Below are positions 1 through 9,652 of a stretch of DNA of 64,000 nt, in pieces. Location: positions 1-64,000 of the forward strand of contig DCHS01000052.1 of assembly GCA_002314875.1 (NCBI GenBank), in the 5' to 3' direction. Below the pieces are notes generated by a model, which was not told the origin of the DNA, made no database searches, and was given only the letters and a program-made list of their open reading frames with translations. Numbering within the stretch: position 1 is the stretch's first letter; the number at the start of each line of letters is the position of its first letter. The position numbers and the translations under genes were made by a program. The DNA is from Prevotellaceae bacterium UBA1746 (lineage in GTDB: Bacteria > Bacteroidota > Bacteroidia > Bacteroidales > Bacteroidaceae).

Positions 1-419
1 AGGCGCGCGTATTTGATTTTATATATATAATATTATATTTGATTTTATAATAGATTATTAGATTCCAACCTACCCCCCACTAACTTTCCCCCCCAAAAAG
101 ACGAAATATACCAGTTTACTTTGTTTACTTTGTTTACTTTTTGTGGCTTTTCTATAAACTTTTGAGGGTGGCACTACTGCTGACGCTCCTTGTTACAGTC
201 CAAAAGCTGGTGTCCATAGTGTGGATGTCAGCCCCATTTCACGCGCGTAAACCTTTCTTTTTCCGTTTTTCTCTTCTTGCTTCTAATCCTTTGGTTTTGT
301 AAACTCCAAGATGCAATTTGATAGAGAATCTCACTTTTCTTGCTTTTTTTATGCTTCTATTTGTGATAACCAAAATTATTTTATAATTTTGCAAACGAAA
401 TCAAAATTACAATTCCGAT
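1..419. other. AT-rich intergenic region before the first gene
   Basis: No credible gene is seen here. The first 50 bases hold a 14-bp direct repeat (TATTTGATTTTATA at 10-23 and 36-49). A short run of TTTACTTTG-like repeats lies at about 115-145. A C-rich patch at 70-95 and an unremarkable stretch at 150-300 follow. The last 60 bases carry the promoter of the downstream gene. The end of whatever lies upstream is outside the window. Confidence 0.5.
360..391 (+). promoter_or_regulatory. Bacteroidetes-type promoter for the Omp28-like gene
   Basis: TTTG at 360-363 is followed after 20 bp by TATAATTTTG (the TAnnTTTG element is at 384-391). This matches the -33/-7 pattern of Bacteroidetes primary sigma-factor promoters. 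It lies about 30 bp upstream of the ATG at 420. Confidence 0.6.
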
Positions 420-3400
420 ATGAAATACATCTTCATGCTCATCGTTGCCTTTTGCTGTTGCAGCGCATTCGCTCAGATTCAGCAGGTTCCTGCACAGCGT
501 GTTCTGCCAGACAAGACCACGCTGACGAACCGCCATGCCCTTCGTTCTGTTCAGCAGAAGATCACCCTCAATCCTGTGACCACCGAGGCGGTTTACGACC
601 GTCCCGAAGGCACCACCGTCGTCGCCTCTGAGAACTCAACGGGTATCTTCAGCTACTACGGCTATGTGCTTGACCAGGCCACCGAGCACCGCGGCATGAC
701 CTTCGTCCAGACTGACGATGCCATTTGGATTGAAGCGCCTTTCACGCAGTATTTTGAAGGTGATTATGGCGCTGTCGGCAAACAGGGCTGGCTCCGTCTC
801 GACAAGACGACTTCCGGCTATGTATGCCATCTTCCCCAGGCCATCATTACCTCCACCGATGCCAGCGGAAAAAGCACGACCTACTATGCTACCCGCATGA
901 CGGGCTCTACCTCTTCCATGGAGTACAAGGCCGTTTCCAGTCAGAATGTCAACTTTACCGTTGATGACAATGGGGTGGTGAAGCAGAAGACTTCCACCGG
1001 CTCCGAACTCATCGGTCTCACTGATGGCAGTGGCAACTGGCTCGGCTATGGCGACTACGGCCTGACGTTCGCCCCCAACTACGACACCCCCGTTGAGTTC
1101 CCCGCAGACCTCAAGACGGAACAGTATGTCTGGAGCAACGACATCACCAAGAGCGGTGACACCTTCGAGCAGTTCGTCAATGTCGGTTTCGTTGGCAACG
1201 AAGTCTATTTCAGCAATGTTGCCGATACCGACCAGTATTTCAAGGGCACCATCGAAGGCGATAAGTGCTATGTCAAGAACGACCAGTATATGGGTCTCAG
1301 CGAGGACAATGGCTACATCTTCTATATGCGTGCCTGTAAATTCAATTGGAAAGAGGCCACCGAAGATGATGCCAAGACCTACAGCTACGAGTTCCTTCCC
1401 AACGACGAGACCATCGTCTTCGACTACGATCCTGCAACGAAGCGTTTCACCCTCCCCGAAGGCCTCGCTTTCTGTGCCAATATCGATAATGCCGACGACT
1501 TCTTCAAGAACCTCTCTCCCAACCTCCGTCTCTTCCCCTTCGTAGAGACTGCGGCAACCCCCGTAGATCCCTATTTCTTCAATCCTGACAACTATTTCAC
1601 CAACTACGCGTGGAATGCCAACTATCAGATGGGCTATGGTTCCGTGGAGGCTGTCTTCTCTCCCCACGATGCTGAAGGTAACTATCTTAATCCCAGTAAG
1701 ATGTATTTCCGGATGTTTATCGATGATGAGACTACACCCTATGTCTTCTCCAGCGCCGATTATGATGATCTTCCCGAGGACAATATGACCGAGATTCCCC
1801 TTGAACTCTCCACTTACGATATCCTCCAATATTCTCCCTCCCTCCGTCTCATCTTCTTCTATCAGGATGTTGCCGAGCGCATCGGTTTCCAGAGCGTCTA
1901 CTACGGTGGCGATGAACGTCATGAGAGCGATATCACATGGTACTATCCCATCCACAAACTCGCCGACTCTGCGAATTTCAGCGATAAGGTAGCTGCCTGG
2001 GGTTCCAACAAACTCGAGAACTATGCCGTTGCCGTCAGTCTCAAAGATCCTTCCCTCGTCGGTATGACCGTCACCAAGATCACCATCCCCTTCGCCACCA
2101 GCGTCAAAGGCCTCACCAACGGTAAGGTCTTCCTCACCAAGGAACTGCAGACGAAGATAGGCGAAAACGGAGAACGCGCGAATTTCCCCGACATCAGCGA
2201 ACAGGCCTTTACCATCAAGGGAGGTAATGTAGAGGTCGTTCTCGATGAACCCTATATCATCCCCGAAGGCGGTATCTATGTAGGCTATTCCTTCGACGAG
2301 ACGAGCCTTTCAGCAACACCGCTTCAGGTTGTCAGCAAAGCCAGCCCCGGCAACTTCTATCTCTTCACTTCCCGCACCTATCCCACCTGGAGCGACCGCA
2401 GCGAGCGTCTCGGTATTTCCACCGCGATGAAGGTGACCCTCGACAGCGAAAATCAGAATGCTGCCAGCGTAGCTTTCGAAGGAGTGACGACGCAGCTTGG
2501 CGACAAGCCTCAGATCAAGCTCACCATTTCCAACCACGGTGCTCAGCCCATCAAGAACATTGACTATAGCTACGTGGAAGGTTCGCTGACGGGCACCAAG
2601 CACGCTACTTTCTCCACCGCTATCCCCGCTGAACTCGGTGCTTCCGCCACCACGACGCTGACGCTCCCCGCTCAGGTAGAGGCAGGCAACATCGATCTCA
2701 CCATCACCATCGACAAGGTCAACGGTGAAGCCAACCAGGATGCCAATCCTGCCGCAACAGCAACCATGAAGGTTTATTCCTTCATCCCCACCTACCGTCC
2801 TCTCCTTGAGGAATATACAGGAACGGGATGCGGCTGGTGTCCGCGCGGTCTCGTCGGTCTCGACAAGATGCTGGAAATCTATCCCGATGAATTTGTTGCT
2901 ATCTCTTACCACCAATATAATGGTGACGATGCGATGTATTTCGGTGACTCCTTCTCCAATGCTATCAGTGGCTTCCCTGCAGCCGTCTTCAACCGCAACC
3001 ACAGCACCGATGCCTACTATGGTGACAACGGAAGCAGCAGCAATTCCTTCGGTCTCGACAAGACCTTCGAACAGATCCGCAAGGGCGTCATCCCTCCTGC
3101 CGATGTATGGGTGGAGGCACATTATAAATCTGACGATGCCGACAGTGCCGACTCCTTTAAGGTTGAGGCTACCGCCAACGCATCCTTCCCCCTCGACGAG
3201 GCCGATAACCATTATGCCTTTGCCCTCTTTGCCATCGGTAACGAGATGTCTGGCAAGGGTAACGGCTGGGCCCAGGCCAACTACTATTCCGGCAATTCCA
3301 ACCCTCCAGCCGGTCTCGAGGCTTATGCCAGTGCCGGCAGTTACTATACCAAGCAGGTCTATAATCTCGTTGCCCTTGCTTGGTCCGGAAATACCTATGT

Positions 3401-3746
3401 CAAGAACAGTCTTCCCAAGACCATCGTCGGAAACGAAACCTACACCTACACCCGCACCCTCGATCTGAGTGGAAAGTCAGGCATCATTGCCGACAAAAAC
3501 AAGGTCCAGGTCCTCGTTGCCCTTATCGACACCACCGATGGTCATGTTGTCAATGCCAACAAGGTGGATGTCACCAGTCTCGCTGACTATACCGGCATTG
3601 TTTCTCCTATCCTTGCCGGTGGTAACAGAAATGCCGCGGAAATCTACACCCTCGATGGCAAACGCGTTTCCGCACTCCGTCCTGGTGTCAATCTCGTCCG
3701 TTCCTCCGATGGCAGTGTGAAGAAGGTAATTGATATTATGAGATAA
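420..3746 (+). CDS. Large secreted protein with C-terminal thioredoxin-like (Omp28-related) domain
   Basis: This 1108-residue protein starts with a signal peptide (basic MKY, hydrophobic core, cleavage near Ala18-Ala19). The first 750 residues are beta-rich, aromatic and acidic, and I do not recognise a family in them. Near residue 800 the sequence EEYTGTGCGWCPRG begins a thioredoxin-like fold with a CGWC redox pair (about residues 804-807) and a likely cis-proline in GFPAAVF near 850. This is the layout of Omp28-related outer-membrane or secreted proteins of Bacteroidetes. The end, IYTLDGKRV...GVNLVRSSDGS, resembles the short C-terminal sorting or anchoring tail common in Prevotella. It is a single-gene unit with its own promoter. 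The function of the N-terminal part is unknown, and a disulfide or thiol role for the CxxC domain is inference. Confidence 0.85.
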   Translation: MKYIFMLIVAFCCCSAFAQIQQVPAQRVLPDKTTLTNRHALRSVQQKITLNPVTTEAVYDRPEGTTVVASENSTGIFSYYGYVLDQATEHRGMTFVQTDDAIWIEAPFTQYFEGDYGAVGKQGWLRLDKTTSGYVCHLPQAIITSTDASGKSTTYYATRMTGSTSSMEYKAVSSQNVNFTVDDNGVVKQKTSTGSELIGLTDGSGNWLGYGDYGLTFAPNYDTPVEFPADLKTEQYVWSNDITKSGDTFEQFVNVGFVGNEVYFSNVADTDQYFKGTIEGDKCYVKNDQYMGLSEDNGYIFYMRACKFNWKEATEDDAKTYSYEFLPNDETIVFDYDPATKRFTLPEGLAFCANIDNADDFFKNLSPNLRLFPFVETAATPVDPYFFNPDNYFTNYAWNANYQMGYGSVEAVFSPHDAEGNYLNPSKMYFRMFIDDETTPYVFSSADYDDLPEDNMTEIPLELSTYDILQYSPSLRLIFFYQDVAERIGFQSVYYGGDERHESDITWYYPIHKLADSANFSDKVAAWGSNKLENYAVAVSLKDPSLVGMTVTKITIPFATSVKGLTNGKVFLTKELQTKIGENGERANFPDISEQAFTIKGGNVEVVLDEPYIIPEGGIYVGYSFDETSLSATPLQVVSKASPGNFYLFTSRTYPTWSDRSERLGISTAMKVTLDSENQNAASVAFEGVTTQLGDKPQIKLTISNHGAQPIKNIDYSYVEGSLTGTKHATFSTAIPAELGASATTTLTLPAQVEAGNIDLTITIDKVNGEANQDANPAATATMKVYSFIPTYRPLLEEYTGTGCGWCPRGLVGLDKMLEIYPDEFVAISYHQYNGDDAMYFGDSFSNAISGFPAAVFNRNHSTDAYYGDNGSSSNSFGLDKTFEQIRKGVIPPADVWVEAHYKSDDADSADSFKVEATANASFPLDEADNHYAFALFAIGNEMSGKGNGWAQANYYSGNSNPPAGLEAYASAGSYYTKQVYNLVALAWSGNTYVKNSLPKTIVGNETYTYTRTLDLSGKSGIIADKNKVQVLVALIDTTDGHVVNANKVDVTSLADYTGIVSPILAGGNRNAAEIYTLDGKRVSALRPGVNLVRSSDGSVKKVIDIMR

Positions 3747-3747
3747 A

Positions 3748-3799
3748 ACCGGAACTACCGGACACCCTGGAACTTCCGGACCCTCCGGTTTCTCCGGAC
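3748..3799. repeat. Short CCGGA-motif repeat cluster
   Basis: Directly after the stop codon the sequence repeats CCGGA or TCCGGA at irregular 8-17 bp intervals (ccggaac, accggac, ttccggac, ctccggt, ctccggac). No coding potential is seen. A milder version follows proS at about 56289-56310. Confidence 0.5.
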
Positions 3800-3808
3800 A
3801 GCAACAAA

Positions 3809-3842
3809 ATGGGCGTTTCTCCTTGCGAAGAAACGCCCATTA
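3809..3842. terminator. Bidirectional intrinsic terminator between the Omp28-like gene and tRNA-Arg
   Basis: AATGGGCGTTTCT pairs with AGAAACGCCCATT around an 8-nt loop, giving a stem of about 13 bp. On the minus strand it is followed by TTTTG, so it suits the tRNA. On the plus strand it ends the 420-3746 transcript. Confidence 0.7.
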
Positions 3843-3854
3843 TTTGATAGGTTG

Positions 3855-3928
3855 TGATTTGGCCGGGATTCGAACCCGGGACCGTCTGCTTAGAAGGCAG
3901 ATGCTCTATCCAGCTGAGCTACCAAACC
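3855..3928 (-). tRNA. tRNA-Arg (anticodon TCT)
   Basis: Read on the minus strand, the 7-bp acceptor GGTTTGG pairs with CCAAATC. A D-arm GCTCAGCTGGATAGAGC, an anticodon stem CTGCC/GGCAG with loop CTTCTAA, and a T-arm with GGTTCGAATCC complete the cloverleaf. The anticodon TCT (plus-strand AGA at 3892-3894) decodes AGA arginine codons. CCA is not encoded. No integrase or att duplication is seen beside it. Confidence 0.95.
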
Positions 3929-3974
3929 AAGCCTTGCAGGAAAAACGATAATTGCCGTTTTTGTTTTTGCGGCT

Positions 3975-4006
3975 GCAAATATAGGAGGAATTTTCGGAAT
4001 ATCAAA
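3975..4006 (-). promoter_or_regulatory. Promoter of tRNA-Arg
   Basis: On the minus strand TTTG (plus-strand CAAA at 4003-4006) is followed after 19 bp by TATATTTGC (plus-strand GCAAATATA at 3975-3983). This is a near-ideal Bacteroidetes promoter about 45 bp upstream of the tRNA. Confidence 0.7.
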
Positions 4007-4032
4007 ATTTTCGGGGATTATAAAGAGATATT

Positions 4033-4065
4033 TTTGGTCTAACGAGAGTTTTTTGCTAACTTTGC
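4033..4065 (+). promoter_or_regulatory. Promoter of the C10 protease/nuclease operon
   Basis: TTTG at 4033-4036 lies 20 bp before TAACTTTGC at 4057-4065. A second candidate -7 box, TACTTTTGC at 4140-4148, is closer to the start codon but has no clear upstream TTTG. If the first is used, the TTTATA repeat at 4072-4120 lies in the mRNA leader. Confidence 0.55.
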
Positions 4066-4071
4066 CCGCGA

Positions 4072-4120
4072 TTATAGGGTTTATAGGTTTATAGATTTTA
4101 TAGGTTTATAAGGTTTATAG
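4072..4120. repeat. TTTATAGG intergenic repeat (partial copy, no core)
   Basis: Five to six tandem variants of GGTTTATA lie in the leader of the protease operon. They match the arms of the repeat family seen at 26490, 33646, 44182 and 46702 but lack the AGCGTAGCGAATAAACC core. Confidence 0.65.
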
Positions 4121-4174
4121 CCCCAACCATTCAGTATAATACTTTTGCCCCTTATGGGCATACTCATCTACCCC

Positions 4175-6907
4175 ATGAAAATTAGATTCTTATTCTTTTT
4201 TGTACTTTGTGTGACGGTGATGACGATGACGGCGGCACCGCGCTCGCTGCGTCAAGCACAGGATATTGCGATGAAGCATGCCAGTTCCGTTGGAATCCGT
4301 ACTTCCAGAATCGCCGCAGTAGCACTGGAGTCTGCAAAGACGTCTGCCAATGTTTCCGATAAGATTTCTTCAACGGCCTTGGAAAAAGCAGCAGCTTCTG
4401 TTTCCGAGGGTTGTTTCATCTTCAACCATGGAGATAACGAAGGCTTTACAATTGTCGGTGCCGATGACCGCCTCCCGGAGATTGTTGCTTACAGCGATAA
4501 AGGGAGCATCGACCCAACGAACATCCCCGACGGCTTGAAATTCTACCTCGAACTTTACAAAAGTAAGGTAGAGCGTCTGAATACGGCTTCTGGAGATGAG
4601 ATAGTCTCAGACGCAAAGAAAATCCACCGTTTGGCGGGTTCAAAGGTTGCTGTAGCTCAGATGATGAGTACTACATGGAACCAAACCGGAAACTACAATG
4701 CATCTGCGCCAATTCTCTATGGAAGCACTCATGCCTCTGTGGGCTGTACTGCTGTAGCCTTTGGTCAGGTCCTTCGTTACCATGCCAACCCCAATACGAT
4801 GACCAAGACCATCCCTGGGTATACCTCGTCCAAGAGCGGCTACACCTTTACCATTGTAGATATTTCTGGCGACCGGACCTATAATTGGAGCAGTATGCCT
4901 AACTCCTCTGCCAATTCAGAAGTTGCCCGTTTGCTTTATCACGCAGCAGTTTCCATAGAGACGATGTTTGGTCCCTCTTCAGGAGCCTACAGCCAGGAAA
5001 TTGGCAATGCCGTGGAGTATTTCGGTATGACCTATTCCCGTAGATTCTCAACTTCCAGCTATACTACCGAGCAGTGGCTTAGCTATTTAGATAAATCGTT
5101 GGATGATGGCCAGCCCGTCGTGATTTCCGGATATAATTCCAGCGATGTGGGACACTCCTTCGTTGCTGACGGTCGTAACACCAGTGGCTATTATCATATC
5201 AACTGGGGTTGGGGCGGTTCTGGAGACGGATACGTTGATATCTCCGTCCTCAATACCAACCAGGGAAATTTCAACGAAAATGTGAATATGGTGACGGGTA
5301 TCCGTATCTCTCCTGATTCCTATTCTGATCCCCTTGAGGAATTAAAGGCACGCTATAAAGAATACAAATCAGTTGTTTTTCCCCGTGGTGATGCCCAGAA
5401 TGCTATCGACGAGACTGCCTACACGGCATTGGATAATGCTTTGAGTTCTTCAAAGTCGGTTATCGATGCCAGTTCGATGTTTTCGAAGACCCAGATTGAA
5501 GGAAGTCTGAACAATCTGAAAGCGAAATATAAGGCCGTTGTTGAGAGCCGCGCTCCCTATCCCGATGGTAACTACTATATCATGGCGGTTCAAGAGTATG
5601 ATGATGGTACTCAAAAAGCCTTTTATGCCGGGGATCAATATGCGGGCTGGAAGACTTGCGATACAGGTGATGAACGTTTCAAATGGAATTTGACCTATTT
5701 CGCCGATACGAAGTCTTATGGTATCTATAATGTTGGAACAGGCGCGCGTCTGGGAGTCGCCTACGAAGGCGATAATCTCTCGATGCTTGCTCCGGCTTTT
5801 TCAGCTCAGGCAACTGCAGTGTCGCTGACACCTTATGACTTTGATATTCATAACGATTGTTTTATCGAAGGCATCCGCAGATATACATCGACCGACGGTT
5901 ATGGATTTTTCCATCAGGCAGGTCATGAGAATGGTGCAGGAACAAGTGGAAACATCACGGGATGGACACAGGATTCAAAAGCCAGTCAGTGGTATCTCGT
6001 TCCCTGCGAACAGATTACTCCCGAAATGGAGGCTGATAAGGCTGAGCGTGATGCTCTCGTAGTGGCTGCCACAAATCTTCTCAATGCAAAACGCGATGCC
6101 CTGGCACAACTCACTCCTACGGGATTGGTAAAGAAGGCTGACCAGTTCTACAGCGAATATACTGAAACCAAGGAAGGCAGTTATGAAGCTCTCCTCGATG
6201 GTGACCCCTCCACATTCTGGCATTCTGCATGGGTGGGCGGAAATGTAACTCCTGGCACCCACTATCTGCAAGTTACCCTCTTGGAACCCGAAGACGGTGT
6301 GTTGCGACTGAAGATGACGCGACGTTCTTCCAGCGATGTGGATCATGTTACAGAGTTACTGGTCAAAGCTTCGAATGATGCTCAGAACTGGACGGAAATC
6401 ACAACGATCTCCCTGCCTTTCGGAAGCAAGACTGAAACTTTGGAGCGATTCTTCACCTTGGAGACCTCCTATAAGTATCTGCGTTTCTATATTACGAATA
6501 CCTATTTCATTGAAAGTGGTGTCGTTAAGGATAGTCGCGGTTATGGTCATTTTGGCGAATTTCAACTCTATAACGTATTGAGTGAGGAAGAAGAAAGTGC
6601 CATTGCTGCTGAGGAAAATGCTTTGGATGCCCTGTCTTCGGCAATAGAAACTGCGAAGGCAAAGAAATATCCCTCAAAATCAGAAATTGATGCCTTGAAG
6701 AAAGCTCTTCGCCAGTATTATTCTTTGGGAAATACAAATGCAGATAATCGTCTATCCATCACTGATATCACCAATCTTGTCGCCCTTTTAAAGAACAACG
6801 GTCAGGACGATGATCTCATCAAGATGGTCATCGCCGATGTGAACGAGGACGGAAAGATTGATGTTCAGGATATTGAAAGAACTGCTGACCTTCTGTTACA
6901 CAAATGA
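4175..6907 (+). CDS. Secreted C10-family cysteine protease (streptopain-like) with discoidin-like and dockerin-like domains
   Basis: The protein has 910 residues from the ATG that precedes KIRFLFFF. An in-frame ATG 30 nt upstream would put extra residues before the signal peptide and is less likely. A SpeB-type propeptide covers roughly residues 20-150. The C10 catalytic domain has its nucleophile in GCTAVAFGQ (Cys191), its histidine in GHSFVADGRN (His327), and the hallmark YYHINWGWGG. An F5/8 type C (discoidin-like) domain lies near 650-800 (LLDGDPSTFWHSAW ... YKYLRFYITN). The last 55 residues hold two Ca-binding-like repeats (ADNRLSITD, ADVNEDGKIDVQD) resembling a dockerin. Its ATGA stop/start overlap with the next gene indicates translational coupling. 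It probably degrades host or dietary protein outside the cell. The target is unknown. Confidence 0.9.
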   Translation: MKIRFLFFFVLCVTVMTMTAAPRSLRQAQDIAMKHASSVGIRTSRIAAVALESAKTSANVSDKISSTALEKAAASVSEGCFIFNHGDNEGFTIVGADDRLPEIVAYSDKGSIDPTNIPDGLKFYLELYKSKVERLNTASGDEIVSDAKKIHRLAGSKVAVAQMMSTTWNQTGNYNASAPILYGSTHASVGCTAVAFGQVLRYHANPNTMTKTIPGYTSSKSGYTFTIVDISGDRTYNWSSMPNSSANSEVARLLYHAAVSIETMFGPSSGAYSQEIGNAVEYFGMTYSRRFSTSSYTTEQWLSYLDKSLDDGQPVVISGYNSSDVGHSFVADGRNTSGYYHINWGWGGSGDGYVDISVLNTNQGNFNENVNMVTGIRISPDSYSDPLEELKARYKEYKSVVFPRGDAQNAIDETAYTALDNALSSSKSVIDASSMFSKTQIEGSLNNLKAKYKAVVESRAPYPDGNYYIMAVQEYDDGTQKAFYAGDQYAGWKTCDTGDERFKWNLTYFADTKSYGIYNVGTGARLGVAYEGDNLSMLAPAFSAQATAVSLTPYDFDIHNDCFIEGIRRYTSTDGYGFFHQAGHENGAGTSGNITGWTQDSKASQWYLVPCEQITPEMEADKAERDALVVAATNLLNAKRDALAQLTPTGLVKKADQFYSEYTETKEGSYEALLDGDPSTFWHSAWVGGNVTPGTHYLQVTLLEPEDGVLRLKMTRRSSSDVDHVTELLVKASNDAQNWTEITTISLPFGSKTETLERFFTLETSYKYLRFYITNTYFIESGVVKDSRGYGHFGEFQLYNVLSEEEESAIAAEENALDALSSAIETAKAKKYPSKSEIDALKKALRQYYSLGNTNADNRLSITDITNLVALLKNNGQDDDLIKMVIADVNEDGKIDVQDIERTADLLLHK

Positions 6908-9648
6908 AAAGATTAACGGTACTTCTCCTCGTAGTATTGGCCGTATTGACGGCCTTTGCTGCTCCCAGGACCCGCCAACAAGCGATGTTGGTGGCGAAGG
7001 AGTATGCACGGACTCATGGATTGTCGCAAGAGGTGGAATTTGTAAATGTTGAAAGAATCGCCTCTACGACGTCTCGAAAGGCAGCCTTGGCAACAGATGC
7101 CGCTCCTTATTATATATTTAATAATATTGGAGAACGGGGATATACCATCGTTGGTGGCGATGACCGTCTGCCCGAGATTGTTGCTTTTAGTACGGAAGGC
7201 ACCTTTGACAACGAAAACGTCCCCGATGGTCTGAAATTTTACCTCGACCTTTACAACGAAAGAGTAGCCGCCCTCGATAGCGAAGAAGGCGAAGACGTCG
7301 TGGCTAATGCAAATACCATCAAGCGCGTGCAGGGATCGACCGTCACCATCAGTCCGATGGTCTCGACCAAATGGGACCAAGGTTATCCGTTCTATAACTA
7401 TTGTCCCTATTATGATAGTAGCAATCGTTCGTTGGTAGGATGTACTGCCGTTGCAATGGGTCAGGTAGTGAAATACCACCATCCAAGTGGAACGGATACC
7501 TACAGTACAACCATTCCAGCCTATACGACCTACTCCAACTCCATCAAAGTTGAAGCGATAACCGGTGACCGAACCTACAACTGGGACAACATGAAGAATA
7601 CGGCATCGCAAATCGTTCTCCTGTCAAAGTACAAAGAAGAGGTTGCCAAATTCCTCTTTCATGTCGGCGCCTCCGTTGAGATGGACTACGGTTCAACCTC
7701 TGGAGCCTGGCTCTATGATATCCCCAATGCCGTTCGCACCTATTTCGGCATGGACTGTGATGCCACCGTCTTTACCAATAACTATAGTAACGCCGCTGAT
7801 TGGATAAAAATCCTCGACCGCTCCCTCGATGCCCAGCGTCCCGTCTGCATAGCAGGATATACTACTGACGGTTCAGGTCATGCATTCGTCTGTGACGGCC
7901 GAAATTCAAGCGGTTACTACCATATCAACTGGGGTTGGGGAGGCTATTACGACAACTATGTTGATATCACCGTGCTGAACTGTACCGATGATATGCAGTT
8001 CTGCAATAGCATCCAGTTAGTCTGCAATATGCGTCTGCAGGGAGAAGCAGCCACGACACCCTGGCAGGAACTCGTTGATCTCTATGAACAACTCTCTGCG
8101 ATGGTTTATCTTACCGACGGCACTCCTGGTTCTTTTGGTGCAACAGCAGTCAGCGACCTGCAAGCAGCTCTTGCGACCACGCAGACTTTCATTGCAGCAG
8201 GCCAGAGTTCAGCAACAGCCGCCAGTATCCAGCGCTATAAAGAGACGCTGACCGCGAAGAACAATGCCGTGCTTGCGAGTCGTGTTCCCTATGAAGGACG
8301 TTACTATTTTGAAACCGCCATAGCCTATAACGACGGCAATACGAAGGCCATGTATGATGCTGGAACCAATGTGGCATGGAAAACCCTCGACAAGTACGAT
8401 GAAGCCTTTGTTTGGAATATCAAATACAATACAACGTCAGGTTCCTACGAATGTTATAACGAGAGTACAGGAAATCGCATTACAGCAGCAACCCAAAGCA
8501 AAGCCGTTTCAACCGTCATCGGCACATCCGATGCAACGACCTATTCCATACTCATAGAACCTATTGGCTATAACAAAGAAAAGGGATGGTACGAAGAGGC
8601 CATGCATGCGTACAACACATCCGGAACCTATGCCTATTATCACCAGGCAGAACACAATTCCGGAGCAGGTACGGAAGGAAATGTTGTAGGCTGGACATTA
8701 GAAGCAGCCGGCAGCCACTGGCATCTTGTTCCTGCAGAAGAAATCGATCCGAATCTGGCCGTAAATAAGACCCAACTTAATGAACTTGTAGAACTCGTTC
8801 AAGGTCTTGTCGATAGCGATGTTGAACCTTTGGCAACCACAACCACCGAAGGTCTTATCAAGACCGCCGATCAGTTCTATAGCGAATATACGGAAACCTC
8901 AGAAGGCAATTATGCAGGCTTGCTTGACGGTAGTACCTCCACCTTCTGGCATTCCAAGTGGACGGGAGGCGATGTAGATCCCGGCATCCACTATCTGCAG
9001 GTTCGTCTCCTCGAACCCGAAGAAGGTCTCATCAAGATGAAAATGACCCGTCGTCCGGTGAGCGTTGACCACATCACAGCCTTCCAGGTTCGCGCTTCGA
9101 ACGATACGACCGATGTAAATTCCTGGGTGGATATCGCAACGATTTCAACCCCTTATAGCAGCAATACTGAAACCCTTGAACGCACCTTCATTGTTCCAGG
9201 AAAGTACAAATATCTTCGTTTCTACATAGCCAACACCTATTATGTAGCCAACAACGTACTGAAACCCAGCCGCGGTTACGGCCACATGAGCGAGTTCCAA
9301 CTCTACCGTTCAACAAACGAAGAAGAAAGCGCAAAATTGGGAGAATTGGCAAAAGCCATTCAAGAAGCCCGTTCAAAAGAACTGCCTACGAATTCAGACA
9401 TCCTCGCATTGCGCGAAGCCGTTCGCGAATATTATGGCGATGGAGATGTATGTGCGGACGAACATCTGTCTATCTTCGACCTGACTACGCTCATCACCCT
9501 TTTGCAAGGAAATACCCCCGACGCCGAAACCGTCACGCTAACTGCTAAGATCCTTGAAATTACCGCCGATGTAAATGGCGACGGTACACTCACCCTGAGC
9601 GACGTTCAGGCCCTGGTAGAAAAACTCATAAAGAAATTGAATCCATAA
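6904..9648 (+). CDS. Secreted C10-family cysteine protease, tandem paralogue
   Basis: This 914-residue protein has the same architecture as the gene before it: signal peptide (MKRLTVLLLVVLAVLTAFA), propeptide with the matching YTIVGGDDRLPEIVAF stretch, C10 domain with GCTAVAMGQ (Cys180), GHAFVCDGRN (His326) and YYHINWGWGG, a discoidin-like domain (LLDGSTSTFWHSKW ... YKYLRFYIAN), and a dockerin-like tail (ADVNGDGTLTLSD). The two genes clearly arose by duplication and have diverged well beyond recent copying. The start codon overlaps the previous stop by 4 bp and the next gene begins 4 bp after its stop, so all three are one operon. Both catalytic residues are intact, so I expect an active enzyme, perhaps with a different substrate preference. 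Confidence 0.9.
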   Translation: MKRLTVLLLVVLAVLTAFAAPRTRQQAMLVAKEYARTHGLSQEVEFVNVERIASTTSRKAALATDAAPYYIFNNIGERGYTIVGGDDRLPEIVAFSTEGTFDNENVPDGLKFYLDLYNERVAALDSEEGEDVVANANTIKRVQGSTVTISPMVSTKWDQGYPFYNYCPYYDSSNRSLVGCTAVAMGQVVKYHHPSGTDTYSTTIPAYTTYSNSIKVEAITGDRTYNWDNMKNTASQIVLLSKYKEEVAKFLFHVGASVEMDYGSTSGAWLYDIPNAVRTYFGMDCDATVFTNNYSNAADWIKILDRSLDAQRPVCIAGYTTDGSGHAFVCDGRNSSGYYHINWGWGGYYDNYVDITVLNCTDDMQFCNSIQLVCNMRLQGEAATTPWQELVDLYEQLSAMVYLTDGTPGSFGATAVSDLQAALATTQTFIAAGQSSATAASIQRYKETLTAKNNAVLASRVPYEGRYYFETAIAYNDGNTKAMYDAGTNVAWKTLDKYDEAFVWNIKYNTTSGSYECYNESTGNRITAATQSKAVSTVIGTSDATTYSILIEPIGYNKEKGWYEEAMHAYNTSGTYAYYHQAEHNSGAGTEGNVVGWTLEAAGSHWHLVPAEEIDPNLAVNKTQLNELVELVQGLVDSDVEPLATTTTEGLIKTADQFYSEYTETSEGNYAGLLDGSTSTFWHSKWTGGDVDPGIHYLQVRLLEPEEGLIKMKMTRRPVSVDHITAFQVRASNDTTDVNSWVDIATISTPYSSNTETLERTFIVPGKYKYLRFYIANTYYVANNVLKPSRGYGHMSEFQLYRSTNEEESAKLGELAKAIQEARSKELPTNSDILALREAVREYYGDGDVCADEHLSIFDLTTLITLLQGNTPDAETVTLTAKILEITADVNGDGTLTLSDVQALVEKLIKKLNP

Positions 9649-9652
9649 AACT

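Noticed and set aside
311..631. A 106-residue frame at the start of the window
   Set aside because: It overlaps the promoter and the signal-peptide region of the real gene and its sequence is low-complexity. It is unlikely to be translated.
636..1955. A 439-residue open frame antisense to the Omp28-like gene
   Set aside because: It is a shadow frame produced by C-ending codons of the real gene. It is low in normal hydrophobic patterning and has no family features or promoter.
3855..3928. tRNA-Arg as an integration site
   Set aside because: No integrase and no repeated tRNA 3' end were found nearby.
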